This document shows positions 1 through 8,119 of a DNA stretch of 9,684 nucleotides, one piece after another. Origin of the DNA: Actinomycetes bacterium (lineage in GTDB: Bacteria; Actinomycetota; Acidimicrobiia; Acidimicrobiales; RAAP-2); contig JAJZSX010000064.1 in assembly GCA_021849435.1 (NCBI GenBank), positions 1 to 9,684 of the forward strand, in the 5' to 3' direction. Position 1 is the stretch's first letter. Each line of letters starts with the position of its first letter. The notes under the pieces are model-generated. The model was not told the origin of the DNA, searched no databases, and saw only the letters and a list, made by a program, of their open reading frames with translations. Position numbers and translations under genes: made by a program.

Positions 1-522
1 GGCGACCGCGAGCTCGCCAAACGCGTGGTCGAGCACGACGTGATCATCGACGAGCTCGTCGACTTGCTCGTCAGCCGCGCCGAGCAGGAATTGACCGCGG
101 ACAGCGCGCTCGACGTCGCAACGCGTCAGGATCTGCTCACCCTCCTTCGCATCTTGCCCGAGGTCGAGCGCAACGGTGACCTGGCCGAGCACATCGCGCG
201 TCGGGCCGCCCGCGGGCTGGGAGCGGAGATGTCCCCGCGCAGCCGCGGGCTCATCGAGCGCATGGGCGAGGTGGCCGCGACCATCTGGCGTGAGGCCACC
301 GACGTGATCATCGACGGCAAGCGAGAGGCGACCGGCGCCATCGAAGACATCGACGACGAGCTCGACGACCTGCACGTGTCGCTCACCGCCGAATTGACCT
401 CGGGCTCGATGGCGTTGCCGGTAGCCGTTGAGGTGGCACTGCTCGCGCGCTTCTACGAGCGCTTCGGTGACCACTGCGTCAACCTGGCCCGGCGCCAAGT
501 CGGGCGCAGCGGCGCCGACTAG
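1..522 (+). CDS. phoU: PhoU-family phosphate regulator, 5' end outside window
   Basis: The frame is open from base 1, so the gene begins upstream; 173 C-terminal residues are visible of a family normally about 215-225 long. PhoU is a cytoplasmic all-helical protein that links the PstSCAB phosphate transporter to its sensor kinase and represses the Pho response when phosphate is plentiful. Both halves of the internal duplication carry the family's acidic metal-binding motif: EVERNGD at visible residues 54-60, and ERFGDHCVNLARR at 153-165, the hallmark C-terminal PhoU motif. The opening residues (DRELAKRVVEHD) match the helix where PhoU proteins usually have D-x-x-L-A-x-x-V-x-x-x-D. A GTG at base 25 would be a possible start, but conserved PhoU sequence precedes it, so I treat the gene as truncated by the window. 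The identity is firm; its pst or phoR neighbours lie outside the window. Confidence 0.9.
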   Translation, partial: GDRELAKRVVEHDVIIDELVDLLVSRAEQELTADSALDVATRQDLLTLLRILPEVERNGDLAEHIARRAARGLGAEMSPRSRGLIERMGEVAATIWREATDVIIDGKREATGAIEDIDDELDDLHVSLTAELTSGSMALPVAVEVALLARFYERFGDHCVNLARRQVGRSGAD

Positions 523-561
523 ATTCCTCGGCGTTCACGCCCCACCCACCACAATGGAGAG

Positions 562-2166
<1,605 letters not shown>

Positions 2167-2172
2167 CTACGG

Positions 2173-2652
2173 TCAGGCGGCGTCGAGGCCGAAGGCGGTG
2201 TGCAGGTGACGCACCGCGTCGGCGACGCGATCGGCGCGCACCACGCACGAGATGCGAATCGAGCTCGTCGAGATCATCTCGATGTTGATCCCGTGCTCGG
2301 AGAGCGTCTCAAACATGAGGGCGGTCACGCCTGGACTCGACTTCATGCCGGCGCCGACGATCGAGACCCGTCCGACGGCGTCGTCGGTTGTGACCTCGGC
2401 CGCGCCGATCGCCACCTTCACTTCCTGGCACACCGTGCGCGCCGCGTCGAGATCGGTCTTGGCCACGGTGAAGGAGATGTCGGTCATCCCGTTGGCCCCG
2501 GTGTTCTGGACGATCATGTCCACGTTGACGCCGTGCTCGGCCAGCTGGCGGAAGAGGTGGGCGGCGACGCCGGGCCGGTCGGGCACGCCGCCGACGGTGA
2601 CCTTGGCCTCCGAGGTGTCGTCGGTGATGGCCGAGACGACGGCTTCTTCCAT
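2173..2652 (-). CDS. lysC: Aspartate kinase beta (regulatory) subunit, internal in-frame start in lysC
   Basis: An ATG at 2650-2652 (Met247 of LysC) is preceded by a perfect GGAGGAGG Shine-Dalgarno with an eight-base spacer. Translation from it gives a 159-residue protein made only of the two ACT domains, beginning [20 protein letters not shown]. Corynebacterium glutamicum and other bacteria with alpha2beta2 aspartate kinase make a beta subunit from an internal start at the same place (also Met-Glu-Glu-Ala), about 160-172 residues long. The beta chain pairs with the ACT domains of the alpha chain and forms the lysine/threonine effector sites. The position, spacing and conserved downstream sequence make an internal start very likely here. 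That it is used in this organism is inference from the family. Confidence 0.8.
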   Translation of the reverse strand: MEEAVVSAITDDTSEAKVTVGGVPDRPGVAAHLFRQLAEHGVNVDMIVQNTGANGMTDISFTVAKTDLDAARTVCQEVKVAIGAAEVTTDDAVGRVSIVGAGMKSSPGVTALMFETLSEHGINIEMISTSSIRISCVVRADRVADAVRHLHTAFGLDAA

Positions 2653-3390
2653 GGTGGGGTCCTCCTCCACAATCCAGGTACCTGGCTCCCAGGTGAAACT
2701 CGAGCGAACGTGCAGGGGCACGCCGTGGCGGCGCGCGAACTCAACCGAGCGCAGCATCAGCACGCGCCCGCCCGTCGCGGCGATCTCCATCATCTCATCG
2801 AAGGAGACCTTGGGCAGTCGACGCGCGGTCGAGACGACGCGCGGGTCGGCACTAAAGACGCCGGTGACGTCGGTGTAGATCTCACACACGTCGGCCTTCA
2901 GAGCGGCCGCCAGGGCGACCGCCGTCACGTCGGAGCCGCCGCGGCCCAGGGTCGTGATGTCGCGCTCGGTCGAGACCCCCTGGAAGCCGGCGACCACAGG
3001 CACCAGCCCGCCGTCGAGGGCCTCGCGGATCCGATCAGGACGCATCTCGAGGATCTTGGCGCGGGTGTGGTCGGTGTCGGTGATGATGCCGGCCTGGGAG
3101 CCGGTGAAGGACGCCGAGTCCACGCCGAGCGCGGCGAGGGCCATGCACACCAGGGCCATCGAAATCCGCTCGCCCGACGTCAGCAACATGTCGAGCTCGC
3201 GCGGCGGGCGCGTCGGCGAGACTTCGTCGGCCATACGGATCAGCTCGTCGGTGAACTTGCCCATGGCCGAGACGACGACGACGACGTCGTTGCCGGCGGC
3301 GCGGGTGCGCGCGACGTGCTCGGCCACGGCGCGGATTCGCTCGGGATCACCCACGGAGGTGCCGCCGTACTTTTGAACAACGAGGGCCAT
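2173..3390 (-). CDS. lysC: Aspartate kinase, full-length (alpha) form
   Basis: This 405-residue protein phosphorylates aspartate with ATP, the committed step to the aspartate family of amino acids. The amino-acid kinase domain fills residues 1 to about 240: KYGGTSVG at 7-14, SGERIS at 72-77, TTLGRGGSD at 146-154 (substrate and nucleotide loop) and YTDVTG at 172-177. Two ACT domains follow (about 262-330 and 343-400), the second with GAGMKSSPG and the ISTSSIRIS strand. The layout is that of the actinobacterial lysine/threonine-inhibited enzymes. Compared from memory with Corynebacterium glutamicum LysC, Thr303 lies at its Thr308 site and Ser306 at its Thr311 site, so feedback inhibition is probably retained; this is inference. 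The start ATG has no Shine-Dalgarno but has a TAGTTT box six bases upstream, suggesting leaderless translation. It is the first gene of the lysC-asd operon. Confidence 0.97.
   Translation of the reverse strand: MALVVQKYGGTSVGDPERIRAVAEHVARTRAAGNDVVVVVSAMGKFTDELIRMADEVSPTRPPRELDMLLTSGERISMALVCMALAALGVDSASFTGSQAGIITDTDHTRAKILEMRPDRIREALDGGLVPVVAGFQGVSTERDITTLGRGGSDVTAVALAAALKADVCEIYTDVTGVFSADPRVVSTARRLPKVSFDEMMEIAATGGRVLMLRSVEFARRHGVPLHVRSSFTWEPGTWIVEEDPTMEEAVVSAITDDTSEAKVTVGGVPDRPGVAAHLFRQLAEHGVNVDMIVQNTGANGMTDISFTVAKTDLDAARTVCQEVKVAIGAAEVTTDDAVGRVSIVGAGMKSSPGVTALMFETLSEHGINIEMISTSSIRISCVVRADRVADAVRHLHTAFGLDAA
2661..2668 (-). promoter_or_regulatory. Strong internal Shine-Dalgarno for LysC beta subunit
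   Basis: The minus strand reads GGAGGAGG, eight bases before the internal ATG at 2650-2652. It is the strongest ribosome-binding site seen inside a coding region in this window, and stronger than anything before the full-length lysC start. It also encodes Val-Glu-Glu-Asp residues of the alpha chain, so the coding constraint is shared. Confidence 0.75.
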
Positions 3391-3396
3391 GGGTCA

Positions 3397-3402
3397 AAAC
3401 TA
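3397..3402 (-). promoter_or_regulatory. Candidate -10 box for leaderless lysC-asd transcript
   Basis: TAGTTT on the minus strand fits the actinobacterial TANNNT -10 consensus and ends six bases before the lysC ATG. Transcription would start at or next to the start codon, which fits the absence of a Shine-Dalgarno. No convincing -35 element was found, which is usual for such promoters. Confidence 0.4.
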
Positions 3403-3433
3403 CCTGACCGCGAATTGGCCCCAGGCGGGCCAC

Positions 3434-3439
3434 TAGTGT
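3434..3439 (+). promoter_or_regulatory. Candidate -10 box for leaderless FKBP-cyclophilin transcript
   Basis: TAGTGT fits TANNNT and ends seven bases before the FKBP ATG at 3447. There is no Shine-Dalgarno between the box and the ATG. With the lysC box at 3397-3402 it would form a compact divergent promoter pair inside the 56-base gap 3391-3446. No clear -35 hexamer is visible. Confidence 0.4.
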
Positions 3440-3446
3440 CGCACCC

Positions 3447-4094
3447 ATGGCAACAGCGAAAAGAGAACGGCAGAAGGCGGCCCGACGCCAGAAGATCGAG
3501 CAGATGCAGCGCGAGGCGAAGCGCCGGCGCACCATACGTCGCTCGGTCATCGTGGGCGTCGTCGCGATCGCCATCGTAATCTCAGCGGCGTACCTCTTTT
3601 CGGGAAGCTCAACACCGACGACGACCACGACGGCCGCCGCCGCGCCGACGACGACGGTCAAGTCAACGGCGACCACCATCCCCTCACACTTCGCCAGGGT
3701 GGCCTCGCCCTCTCCAGCGGGAACCTTCGGCAAGCCCCCCACGGTCGTCGTGCCCGCCGGGAGCCCGCCCAAAGTCATGGAGGTCTCGGACCTCATTGAC
3801 GGCGGGGGTAAGCCAGCCATGACCGGCTCAAAGGTGACCGTGCAGTACGTGCTCGCGACCTACTCGACTCGCAAGGTGATCCAGTCGTCGTGGACCAGCT
3901 CACCCTTCTCCTTCACGATCGGTGCAGGTCAGGTCATCAAAGGCTGGGATGAGGGCATCGTCGGCATGCACGTGGGCGGCCGACGCGAGTTGATCATCCC
4001 GCCCTCGCTCGGTTATGGCGCCCAGTCCCCAGGCGCGGGCATCGCCAAGAACGACACCCTGGTCTTCGTTGTCGACCTTCTGAAAGTGAGCTGA
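3447..4094 (+). CDS. Membrane-anchored FKBP-type peptidyl-prolyl isomerase
   Basis: This 215-residue protein has three parts. Residues 1-33 are highly basic and probably cytoplasmic, rich in Lys and Arg. Residues 34-51 form a single hydrophobic helix (SVIVGVVAIAIVISAAYL). Residues 54-80 are a low-complexity Thr/Ala linker. The FKBP domain runs from about 122 to 215, with GQVIKGWDEGI at 161-171 and ELIIPPSLGYG at 181-191, both classic FKBP active-site segments, and a terminal VFVVDLL strand. The positive-inside rule puts the isomerase domain outside the membrane, where it would catalyse proline cis-trans isomerisation and help fold exported proteins. No lipobox cysteine follows the helix, so it is an uncleaved anchor or possibly a signal peptide rather than a lipoprotein. 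The stop is one base before the cyclophilin start, implying an operon. Confidence 0.9.
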   Translation: MATAKRERQKAARRQKIEQMQREAKRRRTIRRSVIVGVVAIAIVISAAYLFSGSSTPTTTTTAAAAPTTTVKSTATTIPSHFARVASPSPAGTFGKPPTVVVPAGSPPKVMEVSDLIDGGGKPAMTGSKVTVQYVLATYSTRKVIQSSWTSSPFSFTIGAGQVIKGWDEGIVGMHVGGRRELIIPPSLGYGAQSPGAGIAKNDTLVFVVDLLKVS

Positions 4095-4095
4095 G

Positions 4096-4644
4096 ATGAG
4101 TGACGTTCCCAACCCCGACGGTTCCAGCGAGCCGCGTCAGCGCTTCAGCGAGGCCCCGCCGATGATCATCGACCCGCAGCGCACCTACAACGCGACGATG
4201 GTCACGTCCAAGGGCAGCCTCGAAATCTTCCTCGACCCACTGGCCGCGCCGGTCACGGTCAACAGTTTCGTGTTCCTCGCGCGCTGGCACTACTTCGACG
4301 GCATCGTCTTTCACCGGGTCATCCCGGGCTTCGTCCTCCAGGGCGGCGACCCGACGGGCACCGGCACCGGCGGCCCGGGATATCGCTTCGAGGACGAGCT
4401 GCCCAAGCCCGGGCGCTACGAGCTGGGCTCGCTGGCGATGGCTAACTCTGGGCCGAACACCAACGGCTCGCAGTTCTTCGTGATCTCCGGACCCGACGGC
4501 GTGCGCCTGCCCCCCCTCTATTCGCTCTTCGGCAAAGTGGTCAAGGGGCTCGACGTGGTCGCCGCCATCAACGACATCGGTTCGCCTTCGGGCGCGCCGC
4601 GAGAGCGCGTGGTGATCGAGTCGGTTGCCATCCGCGAGGACTAG
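4096..4644 (+). CDS. Cyclophilin-type peptidyl-prolyl isomerase
   Basis: This 182-residue cyclophilin has no signal peptide and no membrane segment, so it should be cytoplasmic. Residues 1-30 are a polar extension. The isomerase core shows FHRVIPGFVLQGGD at 72-85, with Arg74, Phe79 and Gln82 matching the catalytic Arg55, Phe60 and Gln63 of human cyclophilin A, then NSGPNTNGSQFFV at 117-129 and LYSLFGKV at 141-148. A Tyr (142) stands where human cyclophilin A has His126, and the cyclosporin-contacting Trp121 is absent, both common in bacterial members. The start is one base after the FKBP stop (TGAGATG), so translation is probably coupled. The TAG stop overlaps the stop of the convergent S51-like gene. 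Confidence 0.93.
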   Translation: MSDVPNPDGSSEPRQRFSEAPPMIIDPQRTYNATMVTSKGSLEIFLDPLAAPVTVNSFVFLARWHYFDGIVFHRVIPGFVLQGGDPTGTGTGGPGYRFEDELPKPGRYELGSLAMANSGPNTNGSQFFVISGPDGVRLPPLYSLFGKVVKGLDVVAAINDIGSPSGAPRERVVIESVAIRED

Positions 4645-5258
4645 AGCGTCACCTCGGCGCTGCCGCGCGTCAGGGTGACCTCGCCGCGCGCGACACGCCA
4701 GACGTCGTCAGTCGAGGCGAGGACTCCCCTGGGGGCGAGGACCGCGAGCACGTAACCCTCGCCGAGCAGCTGGCGAGTGCGATCAAGCTGCTCGTCACTC
4801 GCCGGCGTCGTCGCCACGAGGCCGCTCCGATAACCAAGCCCAGTCGTGGGAGCACCGCCGCGCGGGTCGATCATCACGTCACCGAGCGCGCTGGCCACCG
4901 TGCCGATCGCCACGAGGTGGCGTGCGCCGCGAAGCGCCTCGCCGACGAGCGTCTCGCGCCAGGTGGAGCGCGCGTGTAGCACCGAGCCGTCGGCCAGGAC
5001 GACGAGATCGGCTTCGCCGATGCGCCGGGCGAAGTACGCCTCGGAGCATCCGGCCCGGTCGATCGCCATCAGGGTCTCGATCGCGGCGCGGCCCTCGAGT
5101 GCGTGGGCGATCTCCAGCGCCGCGGCGAGCGCCCCGGTGAAGGCCGAAGCCGTCGGCACTACCACCACGTCCGCGCCGTTGACCAGCGCGATCAGTTCGC
5201 CATCGAGCGCGTCCGCGAAGGCCGCGAGGCTTCCGCAGTACAGGGTGGTCGCGGGCAC
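4641..5258 (-). CDS. Peptidase S51/cyanophycinase-like protein lacking the usual catalytic serine
   Basis: This 205-residue protein has the strand-and-loop order of the S51 (cyanophycinase, dipeptidase E) group within the class I glutamine amidotransferase-like fold. VVVVPTAS at 31-38 is the first core strand. ADLVVLADGSVLHARSTW at 83-100 lies where the family has its G-G-D-Q-x-x-L segment. HLVAIGTVASALGD at 114-127 lies where the family has G-T-S-A-G-A, and TTGLGYRSG at 138-146 matches the conserved G-L-G block. The nucleophile position holds Val121 instead of Ser, so normal S51 peptidase activity is doubtful; Ser123 two residues on is the only nearby alternative. The start is a GTG at 5256-5258, with no strong ribosome site; the frame stays open upstream, so the true start could differ. 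It could instead be an unrelated Rossmann-like hypothetical. The family call is moderate and its function unknown. Confidence 0.5.
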   Translation of the reverse strand: MPATTLYCGSLAAFADALDGELIALVNGADVVVVPTASAFTGALAAALEIAHALEGRAAIETLMAIDRAGCSEAYFARRIGEADLVVLADGSVLHARSTWRETLVGEALRGARHLVAIGTVASALGDVMIDPRGGAPTTGLGYRSGLVATTPASDEQLDRTRQLLGEGYVLAVLAPRGVLASTDDVWRVARGEVTLTRGSAEVTL

Positions 5259-5293
5259 GAGTCCAGTCTCGCACTGCGACGAGAACCGGCCAG

Positions 5294-5299
5294 TAATGT
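5294..5299 (+). promoter_or_regulatory. Candidate -10 box for the hydroxyacyl-CoA dehydrogenase-ecm operon
   Basis: TAATGT fits TANNNT and ends six bases before the ATG at 5306, the same geometry as at lysC and the FKBP gene. The GGAG at 5302-5305 directly abuts the ATG and is too close to act as a normal Shine-Dalgarno, which favours a leaderless message. The whole gap to the divergent S51-like gene is only 47 bases (5259-5305). Confidence 0.4.
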
Positions 5300-5305
5300 T
5301 CGGAG

Positions 5306-6157
5306 ATGAACTTGCGATCCGTGGGCGTGCTCGGCTCGGGCATCATGGGCAGCGGTATCGCCGAGGTGGTCGCCGCCACCGGCGCCCACGTCATCGTGCG
5401 CAGCCGCTCGCTGGCCTCGGCCGAAGCCATGCTCGCGGGTCTGGACGCGTCCCTCGCCCGTCAGGTGGACAAGGGCAGGCGCGACGCCGAGGACGCGGCG
5501 GCCCTTCGCTCACGAGTGAGTGCGACCTCCTCGCTCTCGGACCTCGCGGACTGCGACCTCGTGATCGAGTCCGTCGTCGAGGACATGGACGTGAAGAAGA
5601 CGATCTTCAACGAGCTCGACCGCTCGGTGCGCCACGACGCCATCCTGGCGACCAATACGTCGACCCTGTCGGTGATCGACCTCGCCATGGAGACCTCGCG
5701 GCCCGAGCGCGTCTGCGGCGTGCACTTCTTCAACCCGGCGCCGGTGATGTCGCTCGTCGAGGTGGTGCGCCCGCTCTCGGCGAGCGACGAGACGATCGAC
5801 ACGGTCCTCGAGTTCGTGCGCGCCTGCGGCAAGGACCCGGTGCTCGTCGCGGACCGCGCGGGCTTTGTGGTGAACGCGCTGCTCTTTCCCTACCTCAATG
5901 ACGCGATCCACCTCTACGAGCGCGGCGTCGCTTCGCTCGAGGGCATCGACCTCGCCATGAAGGGCGGGTGCGGCTTTCCGATGGGTCCCTTCGCGCTGCT
6001 CGACCTAGTGGGGCTGGACACCTCGCTGTCGATCCTCGAGGCGCTGCACGCCGAGTACGGCGAGGCGCGCTTCGCGCCGGCCGCGCTTCTCAAGCGAATG
6101 GTCAGCGCCGGGCGCCTCGGGCGCAAGTCCGGCTGGGGCTTCTACAACTACCGTTAA
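5306..6157 (+). CDS. 3-hydroxyacyl-CoA (3-hydroxybutyryl-CoA) dehydrogenase
   Basis: This 283-residue, single-domain-pair enzyme belongs to the Hbd/FadB2/PaaH group. It interconverts acetoacetyl-CoA and (S)-3-hydroxybutyryl-CoA in the cytoplasm. The Rossmann loop is GVLGSGIMGSGIAE at 7-20. The catalytic pair is His140 in GVHFFNPAPVM and Glu152 in SLVEVVRP. NTST at 117-120 holds the substrate-contact serine, and RAGFVVNALLFPYLNDA at 184-200 starts the C-terminal helical domain, which ends KSGWGFYNYR. The end of the second beta strand reads VIVRSRS (29-35), where NAD-dependent members have an acidic residue; Arg and Ser there suggest NADP(H). Twelve bases separate it from ecm, so the two form an operon, and a role in acetoacetyl-CoA reduction feeding the ethylmalonyl-CoA pathway is plausible. 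Acyl-chain preference cannot be read from the sequence. Confidence 0.9.
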   Translation: MNLRSVGVLGSGIMGSGIAEVVAATGAHVIVRSRSLASAEAMLAGLDASLARQVDKGRRDAEDAAALRSRVSATSSLSDLADCDLVIESVVEDMDVKKTIFNELDRSVRHDAILATNTSTLSVIDLAMETSRPERVCGVHFFNPAPVMSLVEVVRPLSASDETIDTVLEFVRACGKDPVLVADRAGFVVNALLFPYLNDAIHLYERGVASLEGIDLAMKGGCGFPMGPFALLDLVGLDTSLSILEALHAEYGEARFAPAALLKRMVSAGRLGRKSGWGFYNYR

Positions 6158-6159
6158 CC

Positions 6160-6166
6160 AGGAGGT
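6160..6166 (+). promoter_or_regulatory. Shine-Dalgarno for ecm
   Basis: AGGAGGT lies between the dehydrogenase stop (6155-6157) and the ecm ATG at 6170. It is a near-perfect anti-16S match, but the spacer is only three bases. No other start nearby keeps the conserved N-terminal KPWVMRTYSGHS segment, so this start is retained. Confidence 0.7.
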
Positions 6167-6169
6167 CTG

Positions 6170-8119
6170 ATGGCCGGCAAACCGTGGGTGATGCGCACCT
6201 ACTCGGGTCACTCGAGTGCCACCGCCTCGAACGCGCTCTACCGCGAGAACCTGGCCAAGGGCCAGACGGGGCTGTCGATCGCCTTCGACCTGCCGACCCA
6301 GACGGGATACGACCCCGACGACCCCGCAGCCGCTGGTGAGGTGGGCAAGGTCGGCGTGCCGGTCGCGCACCTCGGGCACATGCGTGAGCTCTTGGACGCG
6401 ATCCCCCTCGCCGAGATGAACACCTCGATGACCATCAACGCGACGGCCGCGTGGATCTGGGGGCTCTACCTCGCCCTGGCCGACGAGCAGGGCGCGGACC
6501 GCGCGACGCTGACCGGCACCACCCAGAACGACATTGTCAAGGAGTACCTGAGCCGCGGCACCTACATCTTCGCGCCCGGCCCCTCGCGACGCCTGAGCGT
6601 GGACATGATTGCCTACGCGATCCACCACGTGCCGGCGTGGAACCCGATCAACGTCTGCAGCTACCACCTCCAAGAGGCCGGGGCCACCCCGGTCCAGGAG
6701 ATCGCCTACGCGCTGGCCACGGCCATCGACGTCCTCGACGCGGTGCGCGACTCCGGCGCGGTCGAACCGGTGCTGATGCCCCAGGTCGTGGGGCGCATCT
6801 CGTTCTTTGTCAACGCCGGCGTGCGATTCGTCGAAGAGATCGCCAAGATGCGCACCTTCACCGCGCTCTGGGACGAGATCTGTCGCACCCGCTACGGCGT
6901 GGACGACCCGTCGTTGCGACGCTTCCGTTACGGCGTGCAGGTCAACTCCCTCGGCCTCACCGAGCAGCAGCCCGAGAACAACGTGACGCGCATCGTGCTC
7001 GAGATGCTCGGCGTCACGCTCTCGGCGGACGCTCGGGCCCGCGCGATCCAGCTACCGGCCTGGAACGAGGCGCTGGGCCTGCCGCGGCCCTGGGACCAGC
7101 AGTGGAGCCTTCGCGCCCAGCAGATCCTCGCCTACGAGAGCGACTTGCTCGACTACCCCGACATCTTCGCCGGCTCCAAGGTCATGGAGGAGAAGGTCCA
7201 CGAGCTGAGCGTCGGCGCCCGCGCCGAGCTCGACGACGTGCTGGCCCTGGGCGGGGCCTTCGCCGCGATCGAGGAGCTCAAGAGACGCCTCGTCGCCAGC
7301 CAGGCCGAGCGCGTGGCGCGCATCGAGTCCGGCGAGCAGGTCGTCGTCGGGGTGAACCGCTTCGTCGAGACGGCGCCGTCTCCGCTCACCAGCGGCGAGG
7401 GACCTCGCGCGATCCTCACCGTCGACCCCGCGGTCGAGACCGCCATCGTCGAGGGACTGCGCCAATGGCGCGCCGCGCGTGACGAGACCGCCGTGGCGGC
7501 AGCCCTAACCGAGCTCGCCCGCGTGGCCGCGAGTGACGAGAACATCATGGAAGCGACGATCGCCCTTGCCAAGGTCGGCGGCACGACCGGCGAGTGGGCC
7601 AACACCCTGCGCGCGGTCTTCGGCGAGTACCGTGCGCCGACTGGGGTCGGTGGCGGCTCGCACGCGCGTGGCGAGATCTTCGTCCAACTGGTCGCGCGCA
7701 GCCGCGCCGTCACCGAGCGGCGCGGGGCGCCGCCGCGCCTCCTCGTCGCCAAGCCCGGCCTCGACGGACACTCCAACGGCGCCGAGCAGATCGCCGTCGC
7801 GGCGCGTGACGCCGGGTTCGAAGTCGTCTACCAGGGCATCCGCCTGTCGCCAGAGGAGATCGTCGCCACGGCGCGCGACGAGGACGTCGACATCGTAGGC
7901 ATCTCGATCCTCTCGGGCTCGCACCTCGCCCTCGTGCCACGCGTGCTTGAGGGCCTCAACGCCGCCGGGCTCGACGTGGCGGTGGTGGTGGGCGGTATCG
8001 TGCCGGGCGAGGACGCCGAGAGCCTGCGCCGCGCGGGGGTTGCCGCGATCTACACGCCCAAGGACTTCTCGATGGCCGCGATCATGGACCAGCTGCTCAC
8101 CATCGTCGAGGCGCGCTAG
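6170..8119 (+). CDS. ecm: Ethylmalonyl-CoA mutase (adenosylcobalamin-dependent, MeaA type)
   Basis: This 649-residue mutase carries both the acyl-CoA TIM barrel (about 1-495) and the B12-binding domain (about 522-645). It converts (2R)-ethylmalonyl-CoA to (2S)-methylsuccinyl-CoA in the ethylmalonyl-CoA pathway of acetyl-CoA assimilation. I call Ecm rather than methylmalonyl-CoA mutase because long segments match what I recall of Rhodobacter Ecm and Streptomyces MeaA: KGQTGLSIAFDLPTQTGYD (30-48), MNTSMTINATAAW (83-95), NVCSYHLQEAGATPVQE (161-177), GVQVNSLGLTEQQPENN (255-271) and LPRPWDQQWSLR (304-315). The protein is also shorter than the roughly 700-residue large subunit of methylmalonyl-CoA mutase. 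His166 matches the barrel's catalytic histidine. The cobalamin motif D-x-H-x-x-G is Asp532, His534 (lower axial ligand) and Gly537, followed by SILSGSH and GGIVPGED. It is second in the operon, and its stop overlaps that of the convergent 56-residue gene. Confidence 0.92.
   Translation: MAGKPWVMRTYSGHSSATASNALYRENLAKGQTGLSIAFDLPTQTGYDPDDPAAAGEVGKVGVPVAHLGHMRELLDAIPLAEMNTSMTINATAAWIWGLYLALADEQGADRATLTGTTQNDIVKEYLSRGTYIFAPGPSRRLSVDMIAYAIHHVPAWNPINVCSYHLQEAGATPVQEIAYALATAIDVLDAVRDSGAVEPVLMPQVVGRISFFVNAGVRFVEEIAKMRTFTALWDEICRTRYGVDDPSLRRFRYGVQVNSLGLTEQQPENNVTRIVLEMLGVTLSADARARAIQLPAWNEALGLPRPWDQQWSLRAQQILAYESDLLDYPDIFAGSKVMEEKVHELSVGARAELDDVLALGGAFAAIEELKRRLVASQAERVARIESGEQVVVGVNRFVETAPSPLTSGEGPRAILTVDPAVETAIVEGLRQWRAARDETAVAAALTELARVAASDENIMEATIALAKVGGTTGEWANTLRAVFGEYRAPTGVGGGSHARGEIFVQLVARSRAVTERRGAPPRLLVAKPGLDGHSNGAEQIAVAARDAGFEVVYQGIRLSPEEIVATARDEDVDIVGISILSGSHLALVPRVLEGLNAAGLDVAVVVGGIVPGEDAESLRRAGVAAIYTPKDFSMAAIMDQLLTIVEAR

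Noticed and set aside
523..561. Possible terminator after phoU
   Set aside because: No clear inverted repeat with a T-run was found in the short gap before the pseudogene remains.
3273..3288. Short GAC/GTC trinucleotide repeat in lysC
   Set aside because: It encodes the Val-rich core strand VVVVV of the kinase domain and is explained by the coding sequence.
3613..3660. ACG/GCC-rich repetitive stretch in the FKBP gene
   Set aside because: It encodes the Thr/Ala linker between the membrane anchor and the isomerase domain; such linkers are common in exported actinobacterial proteins.
4846..5901. A 351-codon plus-strand frame spanning the S51-like gene and the dehydrogenase
   Set aside because: It runs antisense to one gene and out of frame through another, crosses the divergent promoter region, and shows no domain.
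6451..7482. A 343-codon open frame inside ecm
   Set aside because: It is an Arg/Gly/Pro-rich alternative frame of a conserved mutase, with low-complexity composition typical of GC-driven shadow frames.
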